NCBI GenBank assembly: GCA_030606485.1
Contig: JAUWGH010000004.1
Location: 233,392 to 297,391 of the forward strand
DNA: 64,000 bases
Source: Promethearchaeota archaeon
GTDB taxonomy: Archaea; Asgardarchaeota; Lokiarchaeia; Sigyniarchaeales; SOKP01
Direction of reading: 5' to 3'
In this document: piece after piece, positions 55,334 to 63,325 of the stretch
Position numbering within the stretch: the stretch's first letter is position 1
Layout: every line of letters starts with the position of its first letter
The notes under the pieces: generated by a model
The model's input: only the letters and a program-made list of their open reading frames with translations
Told to the model about the DNA's origin: nothing
The model's database searches: none
Program-made: the position numbers and the translations under genes

Positions 55334-56422
55334 TTAATTTATTTTTTTATTTGTTGATCTTAAACGTCGAATAGTTATATTATTTATTGTTAATGATAAT
55401 GTTTTTTGCCTTTCTATCCGTTCTTTAATTCTGGAATCATTTGATTCAATTTCTTTTTTAATAAAATGGTTTTGAAATTCAAGAGTTTGAATTTTTATTG
55501 CCTTTAAAAATTCCCATCCTACAAAATTCATTTGACTCTGTGGTATCCACAAATCTACTTTTTTGGAAGCGTATACTTTTAAATACCCATTATGGTAAAA
55601 AAAGATTTTCCCAATTCCAATCCCTAATGAATTTAGATGGAATATATTCCTAATATAAGGTTTATCAAACAAATCTGGTCTATAATTAAATAACGAATTT
55701 AAACCAAAAATGATTGGTTGATAAATCTCAGTACAATTCCTATCGAAGTCTATATCAATTAATGGGTAGGAAATTGCTTCACTTCCCTTTTCAAATAAAA
55801 ACCCTGATTGTTGATCTGGAAATAACAATGTTTTCGAAGGATAAGGTATTCCCATACCTCTAGATAACAAAAAATAACTTGAAATATTAATAAATGCAAA
55901 ATTATTCACACTTAAGGCAAAGTAAGTCGGTAAAAATTGAAAAGCGGGCATTTCAGTTCCCATTATATGTAATCGATTCGACCGTTTTAAACTTCTAAAA
56001 ATCAACAATAATCGATCTTTTATGTTAATACCTTGATTTATATAAAAATTTGGATTTATACCAAAAAAGTTCTTATACATATAGATACTTGCAAGCCAAA
56101 GACCGATTCTAATTTTATCAAACCAACTCAATAATACATAAAAATCAGTCGAGCTTAATTTATTTTCTGACAGTAAATTTTCTATTATATTCTTTGCTAT
56201 TGATTCTAAACGTGAATATCTATTATTACATTCTTCACATGAAGGAAATACGAACTTATCAAAACTGAATGATTTATTTATTAACCTCCCATCTTCATAA
56301 AATGGTCCAAAAATTGCCTCACGATTCGGATCTCCAGTTAATTAAATTAACCATCTTGGAATAACGTGTTCATTCGTTTTTTTTATTGGTGTTTGGCCAC
56401 AAAAGATACAAAATCTTTCCAT
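55334..56422 (-). pseudogene. HNH nuclease-like gene interrupted by one in-frame TAA
   Basis: A 362-codon frame starting at ATG 56422 with a stop (TAA at 56342-56344, codon 27) between EHVIPRWLI and LTGDPNREAIFG. The N-terminus, FCIFCGQTP...NEHVIPRWL...FPSCEECNNRYSRLE, has the two Cys pairs and the HV-IPRW core of HNH-type nucleases. The long downstream part (265 codons, from ATG 56131) keeps an open frame. It begins six bp after the ATPase stop, making it the last gene of that operon. Whether the stop is real, a sequencing error, or read through cannot be decided; the untouched frame downstream argues for a recent event. Confidence 0.75.
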
Positions 56423-56428
56423 TTAATA

Positions 56429-58417
56429 TCAACTTTTTACATTTTGTCTTATTGAGGAAAAAAGCCAAGGGTCTAAACATTCTTTTATTTTATCTTTTTG
56501 CTGAGGTAACAGATGTTTGGTAAAGCTATTAATATTATAAATATAGTTCTTATTAATTTTATTTTGAAAATTTTTAAAAAAACCTTCATCACAACTTGTT
56601 ACGATTATGGGAATCTGATATTCTTTGCAATACTCTATTAAGAAATCAACGAGATTTTTTTTTATTATAGAATCAAGATGTAATTCTCCGTTTTCAATAA
56701 TTAATGATAAGTTGAATCCAAGATTTTTTAAATAGATAAATAGACATAATCTAAAACTTATGTCGTATATTCTTTTTTCCATTCCGCTTAAACCTTCAAA
56801 ATCAATCGACTCTAACCTTGGAACAAGTCCTCTGCTTCCAAAATCTAAAACGCTTTCTCTTCCCGATATTTTTTCAATAAACTTGGTAAATTTCTTATTA
56901 AACTCAATAAAAAACTTAACTCGTTTATCGAGGTTATATTTATAGAGTTTTTCTTGAATTTCTTTTAATTTATCAGTGTGTTTTTTTACATCTTCTCTCT
57001 CTTGGGTTTTTATATTTATTATATCTTCATTGAAATTCGATTTTTTAACAACTAAATTTCTAAATTTTTTAATTTCAGAATTAACATTTCTTTTTTTTTC
57101 CTCTAAAAGTTCAATTTTTTTTCTAATTCTTCTACGCATATTATTGAATAATTTTTTTTTAACGTGCTCTGCTTTTAAAAACGATTCAATTCTCTTATCA
57201 ATCTCTTGTAATTCTTTTTGCTTAGATTTAATTACATCCTCAATTAATTCCAACTTTTTAATTAATTCTTTCTTGTAAGTTTGAAAATTAACTATAGATT
57301 TCTTTTGTTTATTAATCACTTTCTCGCATTTAATACACTTATTCGACTTAAATAATTCATGAGCTTTTTTAGCACATACAGAACAGAGGATATCTTTAAT
57401 ATATTTTATTTGCCATTCGTTTCTCCTCAAATTTTCATTTACTTTTATTAAATCATCTTGTATTATAACCTTAGATTCCCTTTTTCTGTCTATTTCTGCT
57501 GAAAGATCTCTCATGTTAGAGGTCATTCTTGAATATATTTCAAAAGAAGTGTTGTCCTCAACTAATTTATCATAATAGATGTTTCTACGAGAATATAGAT
57601 ACTCTAAAATTTCATTGATTTTATTTTTTTTATTTTTTAATCCATTAATTTTATCTTGTAATTTCTTTATATCTGGAATATTTTCAATTTTTTCTTTTTC
57701 TGCAATTAAATAATGAATAGAATCTTCTAAATTTCTTTTAATTGTGTTATCCTTTGAAATCATATCATTTATCCTTTCAATTAAAAGGTTAATAATAGGT
57801 TGTGCTAATAATTGATTGAACAATTTAATTCTAAATTGATCACCATCTTCTCCTGAAACTTTATTTGATAAGAGAAAATTCTCTGGAGTCTCGCATAATA
57901 TCATAATTTCAAAAACATTAGTAAACGTTTTAGTAGATTCAATCCCAAAAAGTTTTTTCTTTATAAAATACTCATTTTCGAAATAACTAATTTTACCCTC
58001 TGGATTAATTCTTAATTTTGATTTACGATATTTAGATACTTCCCTGAATATATTGTAATCAACACCATCTTTTTCAGCTGTCAAATTTAATATCAAATCT
58101 CTATTTTCCGCGATATCTAAACTTTTTAGCCCTCTATCGTGTTTTCCTTTTAAAGTGAATTTTAATAAATCTACTATAATCGATTTTCCAGATGTGTTAG
58201 AGCCAATTAAAAGAGTCAATCCATTTGGATTGAATTTCAACTTTAGTTTCTGATTAAAAAGCCCATAATTTTTTATTGAAAATTCGAGAAGCTTTGGACA
58301 TGTAAATTTATCAGGTGCTCTTTTTATCACTAAGTCTGAATTGATAATATCAAGGCTGTCGTTATCATCTTTAAGTTCATTATTTAACCATTGTATTATA
58401 TCATTTATTTGAGTCAT
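56429..58417 (-). CDS. Rad50/SMC-like ABC ATPase with zinc-hook-like cysteines
   Basis: 662 residues. Walker A GSNTSGKS (72-79), a coiled coil on both sides of a cysteine cluster CSVCAKKAHELFKSNKC and IKC near 344-363, the ABC signature GLSGMEKR near 542, and a degenerate Walker B (LSLIIENGELHLD, with EN in place of DE). The halves resemble Rad50 or the LmuB/ABC-3C type ATPases of defence systems, in which the hook is short or replaced by CxxC pairs. Length is well below Rad50 (about 880). Third gene of a four-gene operon. It likely senses or holds DNA ends and drives a nuclease partner. Confidence 0.8.
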   Translation of the reverse strand: MTQINDIIQWLNNELKDDNDSLDIINSDLVIKRAPDKFTCPKLLEFSIKNYGLFNQKLKLKFNPNGLTLLIGSNTSGKSIIVDLLKFTLKGKHDRGLKSLDIAENRDLILNLTAEKDGVDYNIFREVSKYRKSKLRINPEGKISYFENEYFIKKKLFGIESTKTFTNVFEIMILCETPENFLLSNKVSGEDGDQFRIKLFNQLLAQPIINLLIERINDMISKDNTIKRNLEDSIHYLIAEKEKIENIPDIKKLQDKINGLKNKKNKINEILEYLYSRRNIYYDKLVEDNTSFEIYSRMTSNMRDLSAEIDRKRESKVIIQDDLIKVNENLRRNEWQIKYIKDILCSVCAKKAHELFKSNKCIKCEKVINKQKKSIVNFQTYKKELIKKLELIEDVIKSKQKELQEIDKRIESFLKAEHVKKKLFNNMRRRIRKKIELLEEKKRNVNSEIKKFRNLVVKKSNFNEDIINIKTQEREDVKKHTDKLKEIQEKLYKYNLDKRVKFFIEFNKKFTKFIEKISGRESVLDFGSRGLVPRLESIDFEGLSGMEKRIYDISFRLCLFIYLKNLGFNLSLIIENGELHLDSIIKKNLVDFLIEYCKEYQIPIIVTSCDEGFFKNFQNKINKNYIYNINSFTKHLLPQQKDKIKECLDPWLFSSIRQNVKS

Positions 58418-58431
58418 AAATCATTTACCTA

Positions 58432-58851
58432 TTAATATCTTGAGAGAAGTGTATATTCCGGATATTTAGAATAAACTATATTAATTAATTCCTTAAGAGA
58501 TAACCCCTCAAGGTTAGAGATTATATTTTTTATTTTATCTTGAGTTTTATTATTTAATGAATCCTTAATTTTAATAAATCCTTTATCAGTAATTGCGTAA
58601 ATAATTGTTTTTTCATCTCTATCATAAAAACTATGGATAAATCCATTTTCTTCTAAGAATTTTAAATCTTCCTCTATTTCTTTTGAATATGGACCATAAT
58701 GTTTAGGATGGAAATTAAAATAAACATCAATACTCACTTCTTTTTCTAATAGAAACAGATATTTCATCAAGCGAGTTTTGCCTTTAATCTGCTTAAAGTT
58801 AAATATTAATTGTAGGATAATATCTAACTGTTTGTTTCTAATCTTTTCCAT
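58432..58851 (-). CDS. Small winged-helix/YwgA-like middle-component protein
   Basis: About 139 residues. RLMKYLFLLEKE, followed by FNFHPKHYGPYSKEIEEDLK and FLEENGFI, is the pattern of YwgA-like and DUF4065-like proteins, which include antitoxin or 'middle component' proteins of ATPase defence systems. The start at ATG 58851 is favoured by AAGGGAGA ten bases ahead; an alternative ATG at 58878 overlaps the previous stop by 4 bp. Located between the first gene of the operon and the Rad50-like ATPase. Confidence 0.6.
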   Translation of the reverse strand: MEKIRNKQLDIILQLIFNFKQIKGKTRLMKYLFLLEKEVSIDVYFNFHPKHYGPYSKEIEEDLKFLEENGFIHSFYDRDEKTIIYAITDKGFIKIKDSLNNKTQDKIKNIISNLEGLSLKELINIVYSKYPEYTLLSRY

Positions 58852-58874
58852 ATTTAAATCTTCTCCCTTAATTT

Positions 58875-59579
58875 TCATTTTGTTATATTTTGAAACATTT
58901 TGAATAAATCAGGATTATTAATTCTCAACCCTACTTCGCTATTTACTTCCCACATATTTTCATTAAAAATTATATAGATGTGATTTTTTTCTTTTCGTAC
59001 ATCTTTTAAAAACACAATTGATAAATTTGTATCATTTTTTTTAATAAATTTAAGTTCGGTCTTATTAAGATAATACTCTGATATCCTAGTTTTTATTATA
59101 TTATCATAGACTTCATTTTTTCCAACAAAAATGATAGACCCAGGTAAACATTTTTCTATATCTCGGCTCAATTCACCAATATCCTTAAATGTGAGTATAA
59201 AGGATACTTTATTTTTATCTTTTGCTTTTTCCCATTCAGCAATCAAGTCTGCTTTGTTGTTATCCAATAGTTCTAAATTAAATTTTGATATATCGTGAAT
59301 TTCTTCAAGGATTTTATCTAAGTTAATTATGTCTAAATAGTTATCTTCTTGTAGAATTAAATCATTATTTTTTAATTGTTCAATTGGGGTACTCAAATCG
59401 TAATGTTTCCACAATTTTTCTTTAGGATAAAAAGTATTTAATTGCGAAATGAGATCTTTTCGCTTAATTTGTCGAAATTTCATAAGAACAACTAAAATTT
59501 TTGAAGAATCTTGTGAAATATTATAATGATTTTTTAAGATTTCTCGAATACTTTCTTGTTTAGTAATTATATCGGACAT
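58875..59579 (-). CDS. Winged-helix N-terminal protein, first gene of the ATPase operon
   Basis: 234 residues. The first 90 residues are helical with winged-helix character (LVVLMKFRQIKRKDLISQLN, LSTPIEQLKNNDLI). The second half is alternating strand/helix (VSFILTFKDIGELSRDIEKC, LPGSIIFVGKNEV, LSIVFLKDVRKEKNHIYIIF) and is unrecognised; no HKD or nuclease motif is apparent. It heads the operon and overlaps or abuts the next gene, so it may be the sensor, a repressor, or a subunit of the complex. Confidence 0.55.
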   Translation of the reverse strand: MSDIITKQESIREILKNHYNISQDSSKILVVLMKFRQIKRKDLISQLNTFYPKEKLWKHYDLSTPIEQLKNNDLILQEDNYLDIINLDKILEEIHDISKFNLELLDNNKADLIAEWEKAKDKNKVSFILTFKDIGELSRDIEKCLPGSIIFVGKNEVYDNIIKTRISEYYLNKTELKFIKKNDTNLSIVFLKDVRKEKNHIYIIFNENMWEVNSEVGLRINNPDLFKMFQNITK

Positions 59580-59865
59580 ATTAATGATTTTATCTTTTTT
59601 TCTTTTCTATAGAATATTATAGTTAAATTTGATAATAAATATTGTTTTAAATGATTTCCAAGAAATTGAGTTCTAGATTTTTGAAATAACTAATTTGTTG
59701 ATTTTCTATCAAATTAATTTGTTATTAAAAAATTAGTTATTTATTTTAAAATCAGAAAAATGCTTATTTTTTACATCCAACTAATTCTTTTGATGAAAAA
59801 ACTAGGAGATAAGACATTTTAAGTTTAATTGTTTTCATTATATCATAAATTGGAGGTTCATTATA
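59580..59865. promoter_or_regulatory. Divergent promoter region of ATPase operon and nuclease, with inverted repeat
   Basis: Between divergent starts at 59579 and 59866. Perfect 11-bp inverted repeat AAATAACTAAT / ATTAGTTATTT at 59684-59694 and 59732-59742 (37 bp apart) sits near the middle and could be the binding site of a regulator, for instance the winged-helix protein of the operon. The nuclease gene has a strong GGAGG at 59852-59856. Confidence 0.5.
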
Positions 59866-60753
59866 ATGTTTAACGAATCAAATGATGTTACTATAAGGGT
59901 TAGTAAGGATTTAGAGAGAGAAGGCTATGTAGTTGCATTAAATAAGAAAAATCCCTACAAATTACCAGTCTTCCACTCTTCAGGAACTCAGAATTCGGTG
60001 CCTGATTTATTTTTTTATATGAAGGGCTATGAAGACTTGGTCTTTAGAAAGCACAACAATTTAGGTCTTTATACTAACTTTATAGTATCTGGTTTCGTGG
60101 AATTGAAAAAAGGGGATAAATTAATCAACATATTTAGAGGAGTATCCCAACTATGCCAATATTGGAGCTATTATACTACCGATCAATGTAGATTCTTCTA
60201 TAATGGGAAAGAGATTAAATATATCCAAGCTTTTTTACTCGGGACTTATTACTCATTTCAGGGAATGTTATATAGAGGAGACGAGATGCTAGAACCCCAG
60301 TCATTAACTTATATATCTGATGTCCATGATGTAGAGATTTATCCTTATACGCACGCGATACATTCTTCTCTCAGGGAAAGAAGACGCGAGAAATTGACCG
60401 AAATTAAAACTAAAGGGTTAAAAATCTCTAAAAAGCAAGTTGATTTGGGCGTGGTTTTCGCAAAAGTTTCAAAATTTGGAGACTATATATCTGATGAGTA
60501 CTGGGCGTGGCTCGGGAATCGTATGAAACCACTAAAGAAAAATGCCGAAGCTCCTTGCATTCAAGTAAAACTGAGAATAGTTTTTATAACAGATAAAGCA
60601 ATTAAAGTTAATAACACGACGGAGGAATCTATTTGGATACCCAAATCGATATTAATGTGTGTTATACGGGAGGATGATATAGGCACAATAAAGAAGTTTG
60701 TTATTCCACTATGGTTTTATTCGAAAAACCAATGGTTTTTCGGTTTAATTTGA
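59866..60753 (+). CDS. PD-(D/E)XK-type nuclease-like protein
   Basis: 295 residues. The sequence VPDLFFYMKG (PD) followed after about 30 residues by GFVELKKGDK (E-x-K) and then FRGVSQLCQYWSYY (Q-helix) gives the order PD...ExK...QxxxY of restriction-endonuclease-like nucleases. The remainder (about 100-295) is unrecognised and contains no further motif. It faces the ATPase operon and is preceded by a strong Shine-Dalgarno (GGAGG, 9 bp before ATG). Could be the effector nuclease of a shared defence module. Confidence 0.6.
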   Translation: MFNESNDVTIRVSKDLEREGYVVALNKKNPYKLPVFHSSGTQNSVPDLFFYMKGYEDLVFRKHNNLGLYTNFIVSGFVELKKGDKLINIFRGVSQLCQYWSYYTTDQCRFFYNGKEIKYIQAFLLGTYYSFQGMLYRGDEMLEPQSLTYISDVHDVEIYPYTHAIHSSLRERRREKLTEIKTKGLKISKKQVDLGVVFAKVSKFGDYISDEYWAWLGNRMKPLKKNAEAPCIQVKLRIVFITDKAIKVNNTTEESIWIPKSILMCVIREDDIGTIKKFVIPLWFYSKNQWFFGLI

Positions 60754-61232
60754 AATTTCACTTAAAACTTCATTTATAAGAATAATTTTTCGCACTTTTT
60801 ATAATTCTTTCTTTAAAAATTTCGCACGATTAGTATTAATTTCTTAAAAATTTCATATTGAATAATTTTATCTATTAAATAGCCGCTCCAAAAATCAAGT
60901 AGATTATAATATTCCAAATATTTTAGATATATTGATTTGGAAGAATTATTGAGACAAATTGAAATTTGTATGTAAGGAAAATTAAATAGTATTTATATTT
61001 TTAAACTTGATAATATGTTAAAAGAGATTGATAAATGGTTGGAAATGACTTCTAATGTGAAGCCCAGAAAGTCTCCATTATTTACTTCTGAAAAAAGAGA
61101 TTTCATATATCGAGTTTATAAAAAATATTTGATACAACGGATTTAATTGTCTTATAAAAAACCAATTTCTTATTTATTATAGAAAATAAATTCATTAAAG
61201 TTATTTTTATTGTAAGTAAATATTATAATATT
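60754..61232. other. Gap with a 43-codon frame (61015-61146)
   Basis: 479 bp without a strong gene. A short plus-strand frame at 61015-61146 encodes MLKEIDKWLEMTSNVKPRKS and ends FIYRVYKKYLIQRI; it is protein-like, basic, and could be a small regulatory protein or the remnant of a larger gene. No ribosome-binding site is evident, so it is not called as a separate gene. Otherwise only AT-rich sequence. Confidence 0.35.
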
Positions 61233-62069
61233 ATGAGTTTTGCCGATATTAATGGAATAAAGCTTTGTTATGAGATTTACGGCAGCGATAATAATATTCC
61301 AATAATATTAATTCATGGGTTTGGTGCAAAAAAAGAGATTTGGAACTCACAAGTGGGGGCGTTAAGTAAAAAGTTTAAAGTAGTTACGTTTGATATTCGT
61401 GGTTCTGGTAAATCCGACCGCCCAAATAAACCTTATACTATGGAGATGTTTGCAGATGATATAAAAGGTTTAATGGATTATCTACATCTCAAAAAAGTTC
61501 ATTTAATTGGAAGATCTTTGGGTGGGATGATTGCTCAGCATTTTACCTTAAATTATCCTGAATGTGTAGATAAATTAGTGCTAATTACTACTAATCCGGG
61601 AATACCAGATGAGCAAGGAGCCGAAATGGTTAAAGAATCCTATATTGAAGGTTTAAAACGACTTAAAGAAGATCCAGTGAAAGAATTTTGGCAAAAAGCT
61701 CGAGTATTATATTATAAAGAATTTAGAAAACAAATGGAAGCTAATCCTAAGAAAAAATTTCATGGAATTTGGTCAGTAGAGGATCTTATAAGAGAAAGTA
61801 CGATAGATCCACCAACTCCTCAAGATATTGAAAATCGAGCACATGCCATTGCGAAACATAATACATTAGAAAGATTGAGTGAAATTAAAAACAAAACTTT
61901 ATTACTTGCAGCTTCTCACGATAGATTAACTCCTAGATCATCTATGGTTGAGATGCATAAAAGAATTCCAAATAGTACCTTAAAGATTATTGAAAAAGCA
62001 GGACATTTTATGACATTATCAAGAGCTCCCGAAATAAATAAGATTATCATAGATTTTTTAGAAGATTAA
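61233..62069 (+). CDS. Alpha/beta hydrolase
   Basis: 278 residues. Oxyanion-hole HGFGAKKEIW, nucleophile elbow GRSLGGMIAQHF (Ser), acid in AASHDRLTPRS and catalytic His in KAGHFMTLSRAPE are all present in order, giving a complete catalytic triad. Of the esterase/haloperoxidase-like family; substrate unknown. It precedes tpiA by 137 bp in the same direction and has no visible link to the accessory genes. Confidence 0.9.
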   Translation: MSFADINGIKLCYEIYGSDNNIPIILIHGFGAKKEIWNSQVGALSKKFKVVTFDIRGSGKSDRPNKPYTMEMFADDIKGLMDYLHLKKVHLIGRSLGGMIAQHFTLNYPECVDKLVLITTNPGIPDEQGAEMVKESYIEGLKRLKEDPVKEFWQKARVLYYKEFRKQMEANPKKKFHGIWSVEDLIRESTIDPPTPQDIENRAHAIAKHNTLERLSEIKNKTLLLAASHDRLTPRSSMVEMHKRIPNSTLKIIEKAGHFMTLSRAPEINKIIIDFLED

Positions 62070-62206
62070 ATAAAATTATTATCAAATCTTTTTAGTTTCA
62101 ATTAGATTTGATTTATTACACAGATATTTAATAATAAAAAGAAAAAAAATATTTTAGTATTAAATACTAAAGATAATTAACAGCAAAATTTAGAGCGTAA
62201 TTAAAA

Positions 62207-62977
62207 ATGAGAAAACAGGTTATAGGTGGAAATTGGAAAATGCACTTGGGAATACCACAAGAAGCCCAGGTATTTGTTGAGAAATTAATTCATATAGTTA
62301 AGGATTTAAATAATGTTGATATTGTAATTGCGCCGCCTTTTACTGTTTTATATGAAGTCTCAAAAATAATTAAAAGCACAAATATTAATTTATCTGGGCA
62401 AAATATGTATTTTGAAGATAAGGGTGCATTTACGGGAGATATCTCACCTATTTTTCTTAAAGATGTCGGTTGTAATTATGTTATATTGGGACATAGTGAA
62501 AGAAGGAATATTTTTGGAGAAACAGATGAATTGATAAATAAAAAGTTAAAAAAGGCGCTTTTTATTGGATTGAATCCAATTGTATGTATTGGGGAACAGC
62601 TTGAAAAAAGGGAACAAGGAAAGACGGAAGAGATAATCGATTATCAATTGAAAAATACATTTAAATATTTATCAAAGGAAGAAATTATAAAAACGATCAT
62701 TGCGTATGAACCTGTTTGGGCAATTGGAACTGGAAAGACAGCAACACCTGAACAGGCAGAAGAAGTTCATAAATTTATCCGGGAATATATAAATAAGACT
62801 TATGGTTTATATACAGCAGAAAAAGTTAGGATCCAATATGGCGGCTCTATAAAACCAAATAATGCTGGGGATATATTTAATCAGCCTAATATTGATGGTG
62901 GATTAGTTGGCGGCGCATCACTCAATATTGATTCGTTTTATGAGATTTTAAAAGCCGCAAATGAAGTTAGTAAATAA
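62207..62977 (+). CDS. tpiA: Triosephosphate isomerase, bacterial/eukaryotic type
   Basis: 256 residues. Active-site residues: Asn/Lys in GGNWKMHLG, His in LGHSERR, catalytic Glu in AYEPVWAIGTGKTATPEQ, and the phosphate loop YGGSIKPNNA. Interconverts DHAP and GAP. Typical archaeal TIM is about 220-230 residues and lacks this C-terminal part; the 250-residue form here is the bacterial and eukaryotic type, suggesting horizontal transfer or an Asgard-specific version. Its 5' end also occurs as a decayed copy at 55182. Confidence 0.95.
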   Translation: MRKQVIGGNWKMHLGIPQEAQVFVEKLIHIVKDLNNVDIVIAPPFTVLYEVSKIIKSTNINLSGQNMYFEDKGAFTGDISPIFLKDVGCNYVILGHSERRNIFGETDELINKKLKKALFIGLNPIVCIGEQLEKREQGKTEEIIDYQLKNTFKYLSKEEIIKTIIAYEPVWAIGTGKTATPEQAEEVHKFIREYINKTYGLYTAEKVRIQYGGSIKPNNAGDIFNQPNIDGGLVGGASLNIDSFYEILKAANEVSK

Positions 62978-63225
62978 ATATTATATCTTAATCTTTGAAT
63001 AGATTTAATTAAAGCTGGATTATTCTCCTTGCATTTATAAAGATAGAAACAAGTAGAATAATGTTAGAAATCAAAGCAAAAAATTAATTTAAGTATAAAA
63101 ATAGAGATTCTTGTTTCTAATAGAAAAAAAGAAATAGCAATTTCAAAACATATTTGAGAGTTTTTAATTAAGTTCTTCATTTCAATCGTAGTGATGATTT
63201 ATTTTGTATTAAATAATCAAAAAGA
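62978..63225. other. Intergenic between tpiA and HerA copy B
   Basis: AT-rich sequence without coding frame. The following 100 bp (63226-63325) match the upstream region of HerA copy A. Confidence 0.4.
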
Positions 63226-63325
63226 AAATTCAAGGACTTTATAAATAATTTAAGTAAAGGGATAATGTAAAAGAAAGATAAATTAAGGCTAATTAGCGAT
63301 TATAAAAATATGAAAAATAGAGCAT
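63226..63325 (+). repeat. HerA-gene upstream repeat, copy B
   Basis: Second copy of the region at 53306-53407: AAATTCAAGGACTTT, then AAGTAAAGGGATAATGTAA, ending AGAGCATATGACTAAATATA around the start codon. Shows that the duplicated HerA unit includes its promoter. Confidence 0.7.
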
